Shown: positions 1 through 11,290, counted from the stretch's first letter. The stretch: 64,000 bases of DNA from Rhodocollybia butyracea (GCA_015501585.1 JADNRY010000195.1:54154-118153); one strand, 5' to 3'. Numbers and translations: made by a program. Notes: a model not told the origin generated them from the letters alone.

Positions 1-118
1 GAATTTTTGAACCATTCCACGTTCGTCTTTTCGTGTACACGGTTTTCCAATAAAAGGACACAATGCTTCGCGGTTTCCCCAGATACTCACAGTACCCGCT
101 GATAAGTCATACTGCAAG

Positions 119-1276
119 ATGAGCCTTTGCGAGGACTGTATCAAATGTACGTGTTCTTGCAAGTTTCTTGCGCTATCCTGTCCTTATCAAAGACTAGGCG
201 TAACCCACGAAGGGACACCTGAAGGAAAATGGGAAACTATCAATGGAATCGAGTGTTATGTTGGAGTTCCTACTGGCGAATACCAGAAAAATAAAGTTCT
301 CTTGTTCATTTGTGATGCTTTTGGGCCGAGCTTGGTAAATTTTGGCCTCGTCTCTCGAATCCTGACAATCGTTCTAATTATACTACTAGATAAACAATCA
401 GGTATGCCATGATGGGCTGCTTAAAACTCGTATGATCCCTAAATATCGCAGCTTTTGGTGGATGACTTTGCGAAACACGGAATAAGGGTGGGTAACTCTT
501 TCTTGTTTTTAGATGTAACAACTTACACATCCTGCAGGCTGTTGCGCCCGACGTCTTCGCCAAAGATCCCTTACCCGCAGAATACGAAACATCTGAAGTA
601 CCGTGATAGCACCTTTCTCTTATTTTTCAAGTGCTCAATCAATCTCGCAGGAAAAGCGCAAGACTTTCGACATCCAAGTCTGGTTCTCTGGCCATACGCC
701 CGAGATTACCCGACCAGCTATCGACAAGGTTATTGACGCACTCAAGGCCGATGGTATAACCGAGTTTGCCGCAATTGGATACTGCTACGGAGGTGTGTTG
801 GTGTGTTATCGTATTAATATTGAATGCGCTCTTACTATTAGGCCTTCCACAGGGAGACACGTCTTCAATCTCGCATTCGAGAATATCACTTCTCTATCTA
901 TTGCGAACCATCCGTCCTTGTTAAAGCTTCCGGTGGACTTGGAAGTACGTTTGTTCGTATATCCTTCCACTCCCACTACCCTAATTCAATATCTTAGACG
1001 TACTTTTCCTCCTCGCGCGCGCCCTTGCTTCTCAATACCTGTACCAACGATTGGCAATTTCCTCTGGAAGCACAAGCGCAAGCTGACGCCATCTTCGGCG
1101 AAGGGAAATTCTCTCATGGATACAGACGAGAGTATTTCGACGGATGTACTCACGGATTCGCTGTTCGAGGCGACCTTAGCGTTCCCAAAATCAAAGCTGG
1201 GAAAGAAGGAGCTTTCAAATCGAGCGTTGAATGGTTGTATCAGCATGGTTTTGGCCCCCAGAAGGCTGCGTTATGA
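119..1276 (+). CDS. Dienelactone hydrolase-like protein, copy 1 (8 exons)
   Basis: Alpha/beta hydrolase of the dienelactone hydrolase family, predicted soluble; the natural substrate cannot be told. Exons deduced at 119-146, 198-334, 390-401, 452-487, 538-597, 651-792, 853-944 and 998-1276 give 261 residues in one continuous frame. Family landmarks are the nucleophile elbow IGYCYGG (Cys in place of Ser, as is usual in the family), an aspartate near TCTND, and the histidine in GCTHGF followed by VRGD. Exon 3 is only 12 nt and codes INNQ. A second full copy lies at 30770-31975 with the same exon plan, and a 3' relic at about 34572-34800. All splice sites are GT-AG and the frame is intact, so it may be functional. 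An SDR relic follows on the opposite strand, the same neighbour arrangement as at copy 2. Confidence 0.85.
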
Positions 1277-1319
1277 AAATCGAAAGCTAACAATGAAATG
1301 TAACACAACCATACGTCGA

Positions 1320-1610
1320 AGTAACAATGCAGAATTTGTCTTCATTGAAAACTCTGACTACCGTATCCGTAAGTATGTTCTCCAAGTGTATTACGGCCTG
1401 CACCACGTCTTCCATGTAACGATGTTTTCCGACTGTAGGTTCGTTGATAACCTGCCCACGACGACGCACTGTAGTCCGTCGTCCTGGTAGGTCAAGCTCA
1501 TATAGCGCGTTATACGACTGTCCCTCGTGAGATCTCGCTCTAACGCCAAGCCAGGTTGAGTACATCTCACAAGGAGTCAACCCGAGCATGCCAATCCGCA
1601 CTCATGCAGT
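1320..1610 (-). pseudogene. C-terminal relic of a short-chain dehydrogenase
   Basis: On the minus strand an open stretch contains VGKHRYMEDVVQAVIHLEN and nearby residues that align with the C-terminal exon of the intact SDR at 34877-35882 (VGKHQYAEDVEARRTLWEH there). The Rossmann half with the glycine-rich motif and YxxxK is absent, so this piece cannot make an enzyme. It lies convergent to DLH copy 1, the same relative position that the SDR gene has behind the other DLH copies. That placement supports its being a leftover of the DLH-SDR-F-box module. Confidence 0.6.
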
Positions 1611-2030
1611 ACTACGGTCATGACCCAGTCTCCTCCCAGCCATCGCATATCACAGATGAAACAACTCCTTGGTAAACTTTTAATCACAGTAGACATACTT
1701 ACTCGCCGCTACTTTCGCAACCTCAGTAGCAATAAACCCAAGAATTCGGAGAGACGATCTGGCTACATCGACATGAGATCCATACTATGTACATTAAAGA
1801 ACTAGAAGAAAGAACAAAAGAAACGGCCTGCTACCAATAGAACGACGGATCGCTAAGTAACCTCTCGACACATCCAAATTATACCTCATCACAAGACACT
1901 CCTTGAAACCAGATCCGGCTAGCTATAGAGGACGGGAAAAAAGGAAAAGCTGTTTGAGTCGGGGGAAAAGATATTACTGGTGATCTGTATCTCCAAAATG
2001 AGCATTCAGTACAAGTATACATTCAAAGGA

Positions 2031-3725
2031 TCATACCTGTACTCCATTCGTTCCAGAAACCTTTACTCTCAAACCCTCTGCACCCAAAATCTGTAGCGGT
2101 TCATAGATAGATGTCTGCATCATCAACGTCTTGCTCAGCAAACTCGAGAACGACGGATTGGATAGAACTTCTTCCTATTGCTAACATCTCCGCAGATAAA
2201 TCTGAATCACGTTTAAACCATCGTGACTTGACCATGTCAACAAAAGCAGACTCGTCGAATGCATCGATGAAATCAGATCTCAAATGAAGACTGTGTAGTT
2301 TTGGAACCAGAGACATGGAGGTGGATTGGGTCTGAGTTAAGCTCGAAATGAGATGCGAAGTGATAGGATTCCGGTTCTGGTCAAACTGGTCAACTTCAAG
2401 ATGAAGTAGGGCTGGCATGAGTCGAAGGGCTGCGACAAGGTCTGCATCAGACATAGATATGTCACGAAGCATGAATGTGGTGATCATACAGAGATGAATG
2501 AGGCAAAACCGTTGTTGGCTCCCCAGCTGAGCGGTTGACGTCACCATCTATAATGATCGTATTCAAGGAAGGAAAGTTGAATGGGGAGAAGACTACGTCT
2601 GAAACCCGGAGGACAAACGATGTGATGCTACGCCATGGCTCCAGTGTGGCGCCCTCTTCCAGATCGGCAAAGCTCATATAGCCCAACTCGAGATTTTTCA
2701 GAGAGGGGAAGTGAGCTAGTGATCTTGAGCTTCAGTGAAATCTGTGAGTGATAAACGATTGATACCGGGTCCATCAAGTCGGTTTCTGGTCTTGGCCTTA
2801 CATGCCCGGATAAGGAAAGTGAAACGAGTTTCGGGCAATCGTAGAAACAACTCAAGTACAAAGCAGAATGTCTGCAAATATCCAGATCTACGAGTGAAGG
2901 AAAATGCCGCTCGGACATCCTGTAATTGAATAATGTTTCAATTCCTCGAAACTTGAATGTTTTCCAACCATAAGCATGCTGCGTGAGGTGCTCTAGGCCA
3001 GGGACTGCCTTGGATATAAAGAAACCATAGATAGTTAGTGCAAGCCTTAACGGCAAATCACCCGATCTCTGCAGATATAGTTTAACCGCATCAGTAAAAC
3101 CTTTAAAGTTCTCTCCGTCTCCCCAGCCTGCAGTGTGTGTCTCTACTGCTAGGTTTTCCCACAAACTAGGCGACGACAGCGCTAGTGCACGCCAACGAGA
3201 ACATACGGAGCCGACCGCCATCGCAGGAAGGTGGGTGATGACAGGAGATGTGATATCAGTGGGAGGATTATCTTCTTCTTCCAGCCACGGATTGCATTGA
3301 AGAAGATTTTCTTCGCATACGTGCTTGAAAATGCGCGATAAAGTTTCGTTGGGCAGCTTCCGTATCGGTGAGAGCAAAGAAAGCAACGCAGCTCTTTGAG
3401 TTTTCAGCCGTTTTTTCTCTGTTTAAACAATCTTAATTTGCTCGGTGAGGCGGGCCAGCTCGAAAGTATGATCTTCGATGTCTTCTTCAGCCAGGGCCAG
3501 CATCGTCCTGAGTTCGTTGGCTCTGTCCGGGGTAACCACGAATGGTCCAAATTCGAAACGAAGATTATCATGCAGTGCGGATAGTTCCTCAGAGCTGAGG
3601 TTTACGCGTACCCGCAAAGGGTTGCCACATTGTGCGGAGGGAGTCATCGAAGCAGAAAGTCTCGGATAAGCGCCAAAATTGAATAAGCGCCCTAACCGTG
3701 GAACCGTGGAATAACGCCTTCGCAT
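2031..3725 (-). pseudogene. F-box protein gene, broken copy A
   Basis: The product would be an F-box protein: a helical N-terminus (LSSEELSALHDNLRFE), the F-box core (SPIRKLPNETLSRIF, then VCSRWRALALSSPSLW) and a leucine-rich C-terminal half ending SGTNGVQV. F-box proteins recruit substrates to SCF ubiquitin ligases via Skp1. This copy is broken. An in-frame TAA at 3423-3425 separates the N-terminal coil from the F-box, with the frame continuing on both sides. The middle has a deletion and frame changes near 2470-2745. A four-base CTAT duplication at about 2102-2114 shifts the last exon (DIYL-stop instead of DIYEPLQIL). Unlike the other copies, which are all on the plus strand, this one is on the minus strand. 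The ATG at 3725 is followed by MTPSAQC, which is probably the ancestral start. Confidence 0.75.
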
Positions 3726-4782
3726 GAGATACCTACAGCTTGTTTCGAGCAGAATTGATAGAGTAGTAAAGCTTACGACTGAAAGAAAGACAGTACAATC
3801 ACTGAGTGACTGATGTGACCGTCAAGTGAGGTAAAGTGAGGTCAGTGATGCGACGTTGGGTAATAGCGCTCAGCCGCCCAGCCGGCGGGGAGCTGTATTT
3901 CCAACGATATCCGATCGTGCCCATTGGGCCGACCACTGCCCCCGCCTTTGCAATATTGCAGATCGCAGAAACAGGTTGCCTCGTCGCATCGATGTAGGCG
4001 TACATTAAACACGTTGACGTGTAGTAGTATGTATCAAGTAAATAAAGAAAACGAAATGAAATATAAGATGTGAGAGATATGGGTACAAGCGTGTACTCAC
4101 TGGACTAGATTATCACCGAAGAGACTGACAAGGTTGGCAGTCCTTTCAACTGCAGTAAGTGTGCTGGGGGTTGAGACATATTGAACTATTGGAGCCATTT
4201 TCCTTGAGGGATGGATAATATGAGGCTGAGTGTAAATAGTAGAGAAAAGAGCCCAGGAATTGAGGAGATACTGTCAGTCGCGAGTTATGTATGTACAGCT
4301 TAAGTGAACTCATGGCCAGTGCGAGGCCAGGATATCTTCTCATGGCTGTGTGGTCATTCGGCAGTGTGACAGTTATCCCCATGAATGAATTAAATGGGCA
4401 GGAGTATATGCCCGATGGTAAATCGTCGTTTTTTCCCTTCAACGCAGGGTCTCTTCACCGTTTTCCACCCGCCAAAAAAATTCTGCAAGTTGTCCTGACC
4501 CGGAAAAGAGACCGTGCAGTCATACTTGGACGACGCTGCTTGGAGAGGAACAACGCCGCTTCCCCCAAGCGGCATTACACAATTGAGGACGCCGTGTGTC
4601 TACTAATAAGCGATGAAGGCAACCACTATCCTGTTTCCACCAGCTTAAACTTTTATTTGAGCAACGAAAGAAAATTTTCACAGATACTCAACAGATACTT
4701 TATACAATGGACAAAACTACTAAGAATTTACATTATCTTCATCAAGGTCAGTGCTTGTGATATCCACAGTTGCACTGGACCG
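3726..4782. other. Intergenic stretch with one possible small ORF
   Basis: No recognisable protein family. On the minus strand an ATG near 4199 opens MAPIVQYVSTPSTLTAVERT and continues about 33 codons to a GTGAGT site near 4102, which looks like a real first exon. I could not find a convincing partner exon, although a pyrimidine tract ending in CAG lies near 3782. Short direct repeats of GTGAGGTAAAGTGAGG type sit at 3827-3845. Confidence 0.3.
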
Positions 4783-6729
4783 TTACTTGCAGACTTTCGT
4801 AACCTTCACAATTTCAACGTCATCAGGGCTTCTTGGATGTACACTGTAAGGCTCGGTTATTTCGATGTCGGAATCATCAGGTTCGGAACCGCTTGGTGCG
4901 GGGACCAGTATTGTACTTGATGTACTCGCTAGATGTACACATCGGTACTGTATGTGCAAACAGAGTGAAAGAAGAACACATACCACTGGGGATATTATGA
5001 GCTGCCCTCGTTGGTTGCCTGTGCTTGATTGGGGCTTGAGCTAATAATGATATTACTGAGAAAAAAGACAGATAGCAAAGCTTACAAGCACCAAGGAATC
5101 TCAAAAAGCTGGGGACAGAATTATGCTGACCTGTCGCCGCGGCAATGATGGCAAACGGTACATAAACCTTGAGTGTTTCGGAACGGGGAATTTCAAGCAA
5201 TGTTAACTCGGTGAAGTCGGTAACGTCAAACGTAACCTGAACAAGATCACCCGCTTGCTTCATGGTAAGGTTCGGGGGATTACAACCCTGAAGTGTGGTG
5301 GTGTTTGTGTAGGGGAAAGGTCGACCTTGCTTGTCTATGAGGAATGCTTTTCTAGAATCTGGTGCAAGAAGGCGCCCATCCGCTTTGCTGTAGAATAGTA
5401 GTGGCTGTAAAGCAAAGTTAGAACATATTAAATCAATGAAGGAATTGCATACCGAACAAAGTATCCTGATGATTACTCCGCGCCATAATTTCTCATGGCA
5501 CCTGGTCAGAGTCACTTCGGGTGACCAGCCAATATGTGTGGTACAAAATGCCGCAATTCCTGGCAAGTAATGTACTCGGGGAGTAATTTCAAAGGTCCTT
5601 GCTGGGTCACTGCCGGACCAAGAGGTCGGAGGGCTTAGGAACCAATTCAAGGCATTATCCGAAGGCAAGTCAGATGTTAGCAGTTTCTGTGCACAAGCTG
5701 GTTCTCGAACCCGAAGGCGGCTATGTGTATTGTGTTTCACCTCATCACTGAGTTTGATCTTTAGGTTTGTGAGATAGCGATGCCGCTGAAGACTGTTCAG
5801 TGGCCTGCAGTCAGCAATCAGTGAGTTACCAAGCCCGCTTTGTGCAAGTGCGAGTGCGGTGATGGGCCCGATTCCATCAACTCCTCCCTTGTCCACATCA
5901 TTACCAGCCAAAAGTGAATATAGAATCAGTCCACCTTGGGTAAGCTTGAGCTCCTCTTCGATAACATCGGCGTAATATACATCGACAGTGAGTTTCAAGT
6001 CTGTGCATTCCTTACTGTCCATCTTATTAGAATTTCACTGCATTGAAAAGGTTCAACTCACGAGACAACTTTCAGAATGCACTGTGCACCCAGAGGAAAT
6101 ACATCTCCATCCCTGGTAAGGATAGCATCAACAATCCCCTTTTGGTTCATAACGGCCAATTCTGCCTCGGCGTCACCCCTAGCCTGGAAAGGGAATCGGT
6201 TGTTCATATATCAAGACAAGAATATGTAGGAATACATACATCAACTACATCAAAGCCAAATGCTTTCACAGCAGCCTTCGACTTTTTATATAGGAGCGGC
6301 TGGGCAGTAATGACCCTGGTTCCTCTTTTATGAGATGGGCGCTCATCCCCATCATATACAAAGGTACAGTGAACTGGGGCATAAGACAGCTGACAGAGGA
6401 TCGTAAATAGCTGGGTGAGCGAGGAATCAACGGTAGTATGATGCTGATAGCGACTATAAGTGATACTACCAGCACTGTATCCATCTAACAGAACACTACA
6501 TGCCAGTTAGTATCTGGACAGTATAGGCTTTTAATAGGTCTTACCTGGCATCGACACCCAATTGAAACACCCTTGTGCTGAGGTACTTCGGAAGAAATCC
6601 ATATTTGAGGCAGTATTCTGCAAAATCGACGCGCTGGGAAATGGGATCAAGAATCTATGCAGTGGCTGAATTATATACTAGACAGGAAAAGGGAATGTTA
6701 CTAACCGGCCACAGACCTGTGATGCCCAT
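4783..6729 (-). CDS. XPG/Rad2-family (GEN1-like) PIN-domain nuclease, 8 exons
   Basis: Structure-specific endonuclease of the FEN1/XPG/GEN1 superfamily, expected to cut branched DNA in the nucleus. Deduced exons on the minus strand: 6729-6706, 6654-6545, 6495-6240, 6183-6070, 6022-5453, 5404-5086, 5040-4984, 4928-4783 (531 residues). The first exon encodes MGITGLWP, matching the family N-terminus. It is followed by FQLGVDAS (first catalytic Asp), FVYDGDERPSHKRG, the I-region core GDAEAELA, ILTRDGDVFPLGA with a further Asp, and GGLILYSLLAGNDVDKGGV, which precedes the helix-two-turn-helix GIGPITALALA. The C-terminus is acidic and SUMO-motif-like (DDSDIEIT, DDVEIVKV). The exon 4 donor (AAA|GTTGTC) is weak and least certain. 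The protein resembles the expanded Agaricomycete 'PIN domain-like' nucleases more than a one-to-one GEN1 orthologue. DGD where many relatives have DSD is a small departure. Confidence 0.82.
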
Positions 6730-7349
6730 CGTACAAAAAGAGCAAAAGTTAACCCCTATTCAAAGCAACGAGACGCTGACAAAAATCCAGTGATCCGCCT
6801 AAGTAATAATAAGTATTATAATTGCCACGTCGCAGGATTGAACAGTCAGCTTCAAGCTAGCAATAGCCAGGGCCAGCGTTAATCACAGCTGGGATATTGG
6901 ATATTGGATATTGATTACACGGCCCATTCAGCCTCAGCTGAAAGCGGTCCCCAAAGGGAACTAGCCGGTCCCTACGCCAGCACGGGCAGCGAGCTCGACT
7001 CTCGTGGAGAAGGTAGACTGCGAGGCCGACGCAGGGATGTTAGCAAGGCCAGGTACATACGTACAAGGCTAGCTGTTACAATTACCTATCTACAGCTTAA
7101 TGGAGCACATTTCACCCTGACAAAAAAGAGGGAGAGAGCTAGGGTAAAACCAGAACCCCATGCAGGCGTAACCGCACTGTGGCCTTAGTGGCTCTTGCGA
7201 AATTCTGGGCAGCTTCCCATGTTATCCCTATTCACACAGGTTGCCAAAACCCACACAACCGGCGGCGAAACCGGCGCACCAGCACTCCAGGGCTTCATGT
7301 GAAACAAAAAGCAAACGTACCAATAGTATGGATCTCCCCAAACTCCCCA
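6730..7349. other. Intergenic region, possible LINE 3' tail
   Basis: No protein-coding signal. At 6892-6914 a short tandem array based on GGATATT (about three units) is seen. On the minus strand it would be a CAATATC repeat lying about 440 bases beyond the LINE stop codon. Many LINEs end in short simple repeats, so this is a candidate for the LINE 3' terminus. No target-site duplication was identified. Confidence 0.3.
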
Positions 7350-9998
7350 CTACATCTCATCCTCTTCATCCTCCGAGCCATAAGCAATGCGAGTATTAGT
7401 TAATGATAAACACCAGAGTTGAATAGCATTGTGAATAAACTTGGCGGTGGTTCTAACCTCTGTCCACGAGAATATCGTACGCTTAAGCAAGCGTAATGCA
7501 TCGCCGTCGGTAAGCAAAAGTTGCGGATTAAGGTCAGGGATAGAAGCCACGAGTGACGCTCGAAAGTGAGTACGAATTGGCAAAAGCTCAGGAATGCCCA
7601 AACATTGTAATAAAACATGTTCAGGAGTTTCGAACGGTGCGCCGCATCGACGACAGGTATAGTCTGAGTCAACCTGGCCGTCACGAAGTGTACATTTACC
7701 GGGTGTAGCGCGAAACATGCCAGGAGCTAATGAGCCGCACAAAAGGCGGGTAAGAGAGTGTCGATGGCGAAAGTCAGTAACAAGTCGAAGGTAGTGGCGC
7801 AGATGAATAGACCTAGCCACGGGGGGGCCATTTTCTTGGGGCTCAAGACGTGCTCTCAAGAACCGTAGTCTGTGCAAGCAGTCGAGGTCACTGTTGAGTT
7901 GGTGGAAAGTTAATTCTCTAACATAGGTGAAAACAAATTTCATCGAGGACGAAGTGAGATGTGCAAGAGCAGGGAGATGATCTTGGGAACCGGGCAGATT
8001 GGATATCGCCCAATCGATGTCCATCAACCAACATGGGCAGCCCCTTGAGCGTAAATTATCGTTAGCTTGTAACGCGAGGGAAACCAGATCTGAATCTGGC
8101 AAGGAGACTGCGTAAGTGAGGTAGTTGAGGCACAGTTCCAGGCGGCGTGTCCGAAGAGGAATAAGATTGAGTTCTGTAAAAAGAGGAGTGATTGGAGAAT
8201 TATGAGGGAGGCCAAGAATGCGACGAAGGAGGCGGAGTTGTAATTTGTATAAGGGTTGGAATGAAGATGAGTCGACATCCACGGCAACGTCACAGCCATG
8301 AGTTAAATGACAGTCTACAAGGGCAAGATACAAAATGCGGGCCATGTGAGGAGGAATCCGTTGTCTTCCAACTAAGCGTTCACAACCAAAGAGACTACGT
8401 GATGAGCTAATGGCAAGCTCCAGTTTTTTGTGATAGTGGGCAGCAAAAATATCCCGGGATGTCGATTGGAGCCAGACACCTACATACGGCCAGACATCCT
8501 TCACCTGCAAACAGGTGCCATAAATTGAAATACCGGGAATCGGGTTAGGCAAGGGACCAAATATCATGACCACTGACTTCTTCACATCAAGCTTTAAGAA
8601 GTTCTCCTCGCACCAAGCTTCCAGTTCCTTCAAATGTCTTTGAAGACCGTGTGCTGTACGAGAAATAATTGCAATGTCGTCGGCATGTTCCAGATGTGAA
8701 ATCGGAACTCCACAAAGGGAAGCATCATCAGGGTCTGGCTCGAGATGCAGGGATGAAAGAAAGAGATTCCAGAGGGTTGGGGAAGCAGGATCACCCATGA
8801 GTACACCACACAAGGCTTGAAAATTATCTGAGAGCTCGCCATCTTGTACAATGACATAAGACATCTTCTCATATAGAGTCTTCAGCCAGTCAAAGTACCG
8901 ACCCGTCATGCCGTATCTGTACAGGCAGTTCCACAAGCGATGTTGGTTAGTGGACGGAAAAGCGTTTGAAATATCAACGAATGCCACAAAAAGAGTTTCG
9001 CCATTGGATCTGGTATCTTCGATGAGAGTCCGCAGAACGAATGCATTGTTGTTGGTTCTGTGATGTGCCCGGAAGCCGTTTTGGGATGGCGGTATAATGC
9101 CTGCAGTCTCCGCAGCATCTGATAGCTTCATGTGAATGATTAAAGTTAGAAACTTCAAGATACAGCTCTCCAGGCCCACGGCACGATACTCCGATGCTTT
9201 AGCGAAGTCACGGTTACCATGCTTCCGGACTGCACGAATCAAAGTTGTTAGCCAAGCAGTGGGAACTTCGCCCGCATCAACACATGCATTCAAGAGGTCA
9301 CATAGGATGGTATTGTCTAGATCCAAGATCCACGAATAGGAGGAACCGTCTACACCTGTAGCACGGGAAGGTTTTGACAAGGTAAGATGGGCTTTAGCGC
9401 GTGCTATATCATGGACCGTGAGACGTTCATTCAGAGCAGGAAATGACGACGGGACAGATTGCTTGGTCTTCTCGCAAAGCCTGCATTCCTGGAGCATCCT
9501 GTCCTGTGTATCTTGTGGCAAATCCAAGGGTGGGTTCATCCGTGGTATGAAGCACTGCATAAGGTCGGATAAGGAGACTGTAGATGGAGTATGAGCTGGA
9601 TAGCGTAAGCGTTTATACAGTCTCCAGAATGCCCCTGAGTCTGAGGAACATTCGACTAGCCGCTGTAGGATCCCATCCTGTAGTTGTTGTTTAAACCAGC
9701 GATTCCGGTGACTGTGTTGGCTAACAGACGTTCGCCTTGGTCGCTTGTTGGGTTCAGTAGTGTCCACTGGGAGATCTGTTGCAACCTTGGGATATCCTGT
9801 TGGAAGTGTATGTGGAATAGGTGCCGGGACATGGTAGTAATCTCTATCTGAGTATAGGCAGGGGAGAGGTAACGACGTCCCATGTTTGGCCAACATGTCG
9901 GCGGCATCATTGTGTTTATTGCCCGAATGGCCCCTAACATGATGAAAGAATATAGGAGCAGATCGAGCCGATATCCAGGAGAACAGACCCAGCCGCAT
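7350..9998 (-). CDS. LINE ORF2, C-terminal part: end of RNase H plus reverse transcriptase
   Basis: Long open frame of about 880 codons. It opens within the tail of an RNase H domain (FFHHVRGHSGNKHNDAAD, giving the last acidic residue and the invariant histidine). The reverse transcriptase follows, with ILKFLTLIIHMKLSD, NGFRAHHRTNN, the catalytic FVDISNAFPS, the G-D-P-A-S-P palm segment and LEHADDIAII (HADD rather than the commoner YADD). After the thumb there is a zinc-finger-like CRRCGAPFETPEHVLLQC, as seen in many non-LTR elements, and an acidic C-terminus (GSEDEEDEM). It would act in target-primed reverse transcription. It is out of frame with the upstream RNase H portion, so the pieces would not be made as one protein without a frame change. 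Confidence 0.88.
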   Translation of the reverse strand: MRLGLFSWISARSAPIFFHHVRGHSGNKHNDAADMLAKHGTSLPLPCLYSDRDYYHVPAPIPHTLPTGYPKVATDLPVDTTEPNKRPRRTSVSQHSHRNRWFKQQLQDGILQRLVECSSDSGAFWRLYKRLRYPAHTPSTVSLSDLMQCFIPRMNPPLDLPQDTQDRMLQECRLCEKTKQSVPSSFPALNERLTVHDIARAKAHLTLSKPSRATGVDGSSYSWILDLDNTILCDLLNACVDAGEVPTAWLTTLIRAVRKHGNRDFAKASEYRAVGLESCILKFLTLIIHMKLSDAAETAGIIPPSQNGFRAHHRTNNNAFVLRTLIEDTRSNGETLFVAFVDISNAFPSTNQHRLWNCLYRYGMTGRYFDWLKTLYEKMSYVIVQDGELSDNFQALCGVLMGDPASPTLWNLFLSSLHLEPDPDDASLCGVPISHLEHADDIAIISRTAHGLQRHLKELEAWCEENFLKLDVKKSVVMIFGPLPNPIPGISIYGTCLQVKDVWPYVGVWLQSTSRDIFAAHYHKKLELAISSSRSLFGCERLVGRQRIPPHMARILYLALVDCHLTHGCDVAVDVDSSSFQPLYKLQLRLLRRILGLPHNSPITPLFTELNLIPLRTRRLELCLNYLTYAVSLPDSDLVSLALQANDNLRSRGCPCWLMDIDWAISNLPGSQDHLPALAHLTSSSMKFVFTYVRELTFHQLNSDLDCLHRLRFLRARLEPQENGPPVARSIHLRHYLRLVTDFRHRHSLTRLLCGSLAPGMFRATPGKCTLRDGQVDSDYTCRRCGAPFETPEHVLLQCLGIPELLPIRTHFRASLVASIPDLNPQLLLTDGDALRLLKRTIFSWTEVRTTAKFIHNAIQLWCLSLTNTRIAYGSEDEEDEM

Positions 9999-11290
9999 TT
10001 CGCATTCTTGACCAAGTAGTGAACAATCGCATGAATAGCATATGTCGAGTCTGTGTGGATGTCTAGCGCACGGTTCAGCGGTGTGCTCTGCAAGGTAATC
10101 AGTATTGAGAACAATTCAGCGCGGTTGTTTGTGGGGTTGCCTGTCACCCTTGCTGAACGGTTGTGTATGTTCCCATGACCGAAGTAGACACCGGCACCTG
10201 CCGCAGCATTGGGATGTCCGTTATCCAGTGAAGAACCATCCGCGAATACCCTCAAGCCATGGTTTTTAGATAGGGACGGATCAGTATCCCCGAAGCCAAA
10301 AAGCTTGCCTAATTCTTCTGACTTTTCAGGTGGAATCGTATGGAGCACTGCATCCAGGAGGTGGTCCAACTGAGTCACCAGCGGTAGCGGAAACTCGGGT
10401 CGTTGTTTGCGTTTTGGAGACCATTGGGAGGGAAGAGTATTCCGTGGGAGAAGAATGGACAAGGAGAGAAGGGCGTGGTCTGCCCAGTCTGTCCTGGGTG
10501 AGACGTCGAAGGAAGCTATATTGGGAACACACGCTGTGGAGCATACACCATAGTCCACCACAGAAGTAGCATAGGTCAGACCTCGTTTCTGGAAGGAGGT
10601 CCACCGAGCATGTGATCCTGAGATGCCCTCTGAACCGTTAAGGATAGTCATGTCCAGAGTCTCACAAAGATTAAGCAGCTCAGTCCCCCGTGTATCTGAA
10701 GACGTGTCTGGGGATGAACGAATCGGATGTGGTTTTTCAGGACTGCGGGATGCCGTGTGTGCATTGAGGTCCCCTAGAAGGAAGAAGGGTTTATTCAGAG
10801 TAGCGGCACGAGTACAAACGTCCTTCAGTGCATCCCAAGGATGAACATCCGTCCATTGGGACCAGTCTGTGCGGGTAGTACGAGGTAAGATGTAAGCGTT
10901 GATGAAGAGGATTCCCTCAACCTCCACGGTGACAATATCCGGGCCACACAAATCATCCCAGAGGTGTGCATGGAGATCCGCACGTACAAACGTGGCAACT
11001 CCTCCCCAAGGGTCATCAAAAAAGTCAGTCGGGCGGGGCTGAGAGAACATAGTATAGTTATCCGGTGGGTGCCAAACCTCGTCTGGGTACAAGTGAGTCT
11101 CCTGTGCACAGAGAAGGTGAATACCGTCCAGCAGGTCACAAAACTGAGAGTGAAGAAGATCTGATTGAAGGCGACCCCCAAAATTACAGCTTAAAACATT
11201 CAATTTAGAGTTACTACTAATACAGTTAGCTGAAATGTAATGATGAGGTGAAGGTACGCAATCAATCGTTGTCTTCCTCACTCTTAACCA
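9656..11290 (-). CDS. LINE ORF2, N-terminal part: endonuclease plus RNase H start
   Basis: Endonuclease/exonuclease/phosphatase fold: LNVLSCNFGG, CAQETHL (metal-binding Glu), GGVATFVRADL, FLLGDLNAHTASR (Asp/Asn pair), VVDYGVCS and TDWADHALL (terminal Asp-His, with Ala where Ser is usual). It continues into RNase H motifs FADGSSLDNG, NNRAELFSIL and IHTDSTYAIHAI. The real coding match ends near 9990, and residues after about GWVCSPGYR are out of frame. No ATG precedes the endonuclease: the frame runs back directly to the TGA that ends ORF1 at 11291-11293. Translation would therefore need readthrough, reinitiation at a non-AUG codon, or restoration of a sense codon. Confidence 0.82.
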   Translation of the reverse strand, partial: WLRVRKTTIDCVPSPHHYISANCISSNSKLNVLSCNFGGRLQSDLLHSQFCDLLDGIHLLCAQETHLYPDEVWHPPDNYTMFSQPRPTDFFDDPWGGVATFVRADLHAHLWDDLCGPDIVTVEVEGILFINAYILPRTTRTDWSQWTDVHPWDALKDVCTRAATLNKPFFLLGDLNAHTASRSPEKPHPIRSSPDTSSDTRGTELLNLCETLDMTILNGSEGISGSHARWTSFQKRGLTYATSVVDYGVCSTACVPNIASFDVSPRTDWADHALLSLSILLPRNTLPSQWSPKRKQRPEFPLPLVTQLDHLLDAVLHTIPPEKSEELGKLFGFGDTDPSLSKNHGLRVFADGSSLDNGHPNAAAGAGVYFGHGNIHNRSARVTGNPTNNRAELFSILITLQSTPLNRALDIHTDSTYAIHAIVHYLVKNAKCGWVCSPGYRLDLLLYSFIMLGAIRAINTMMPPTCWPNMGRRYLSPAYTQIEITTMSRHLFHIHFQQDIPRLQQISQWTLLNPTSDQGERLLANTVTGIAGLNNNYRMGSYSG

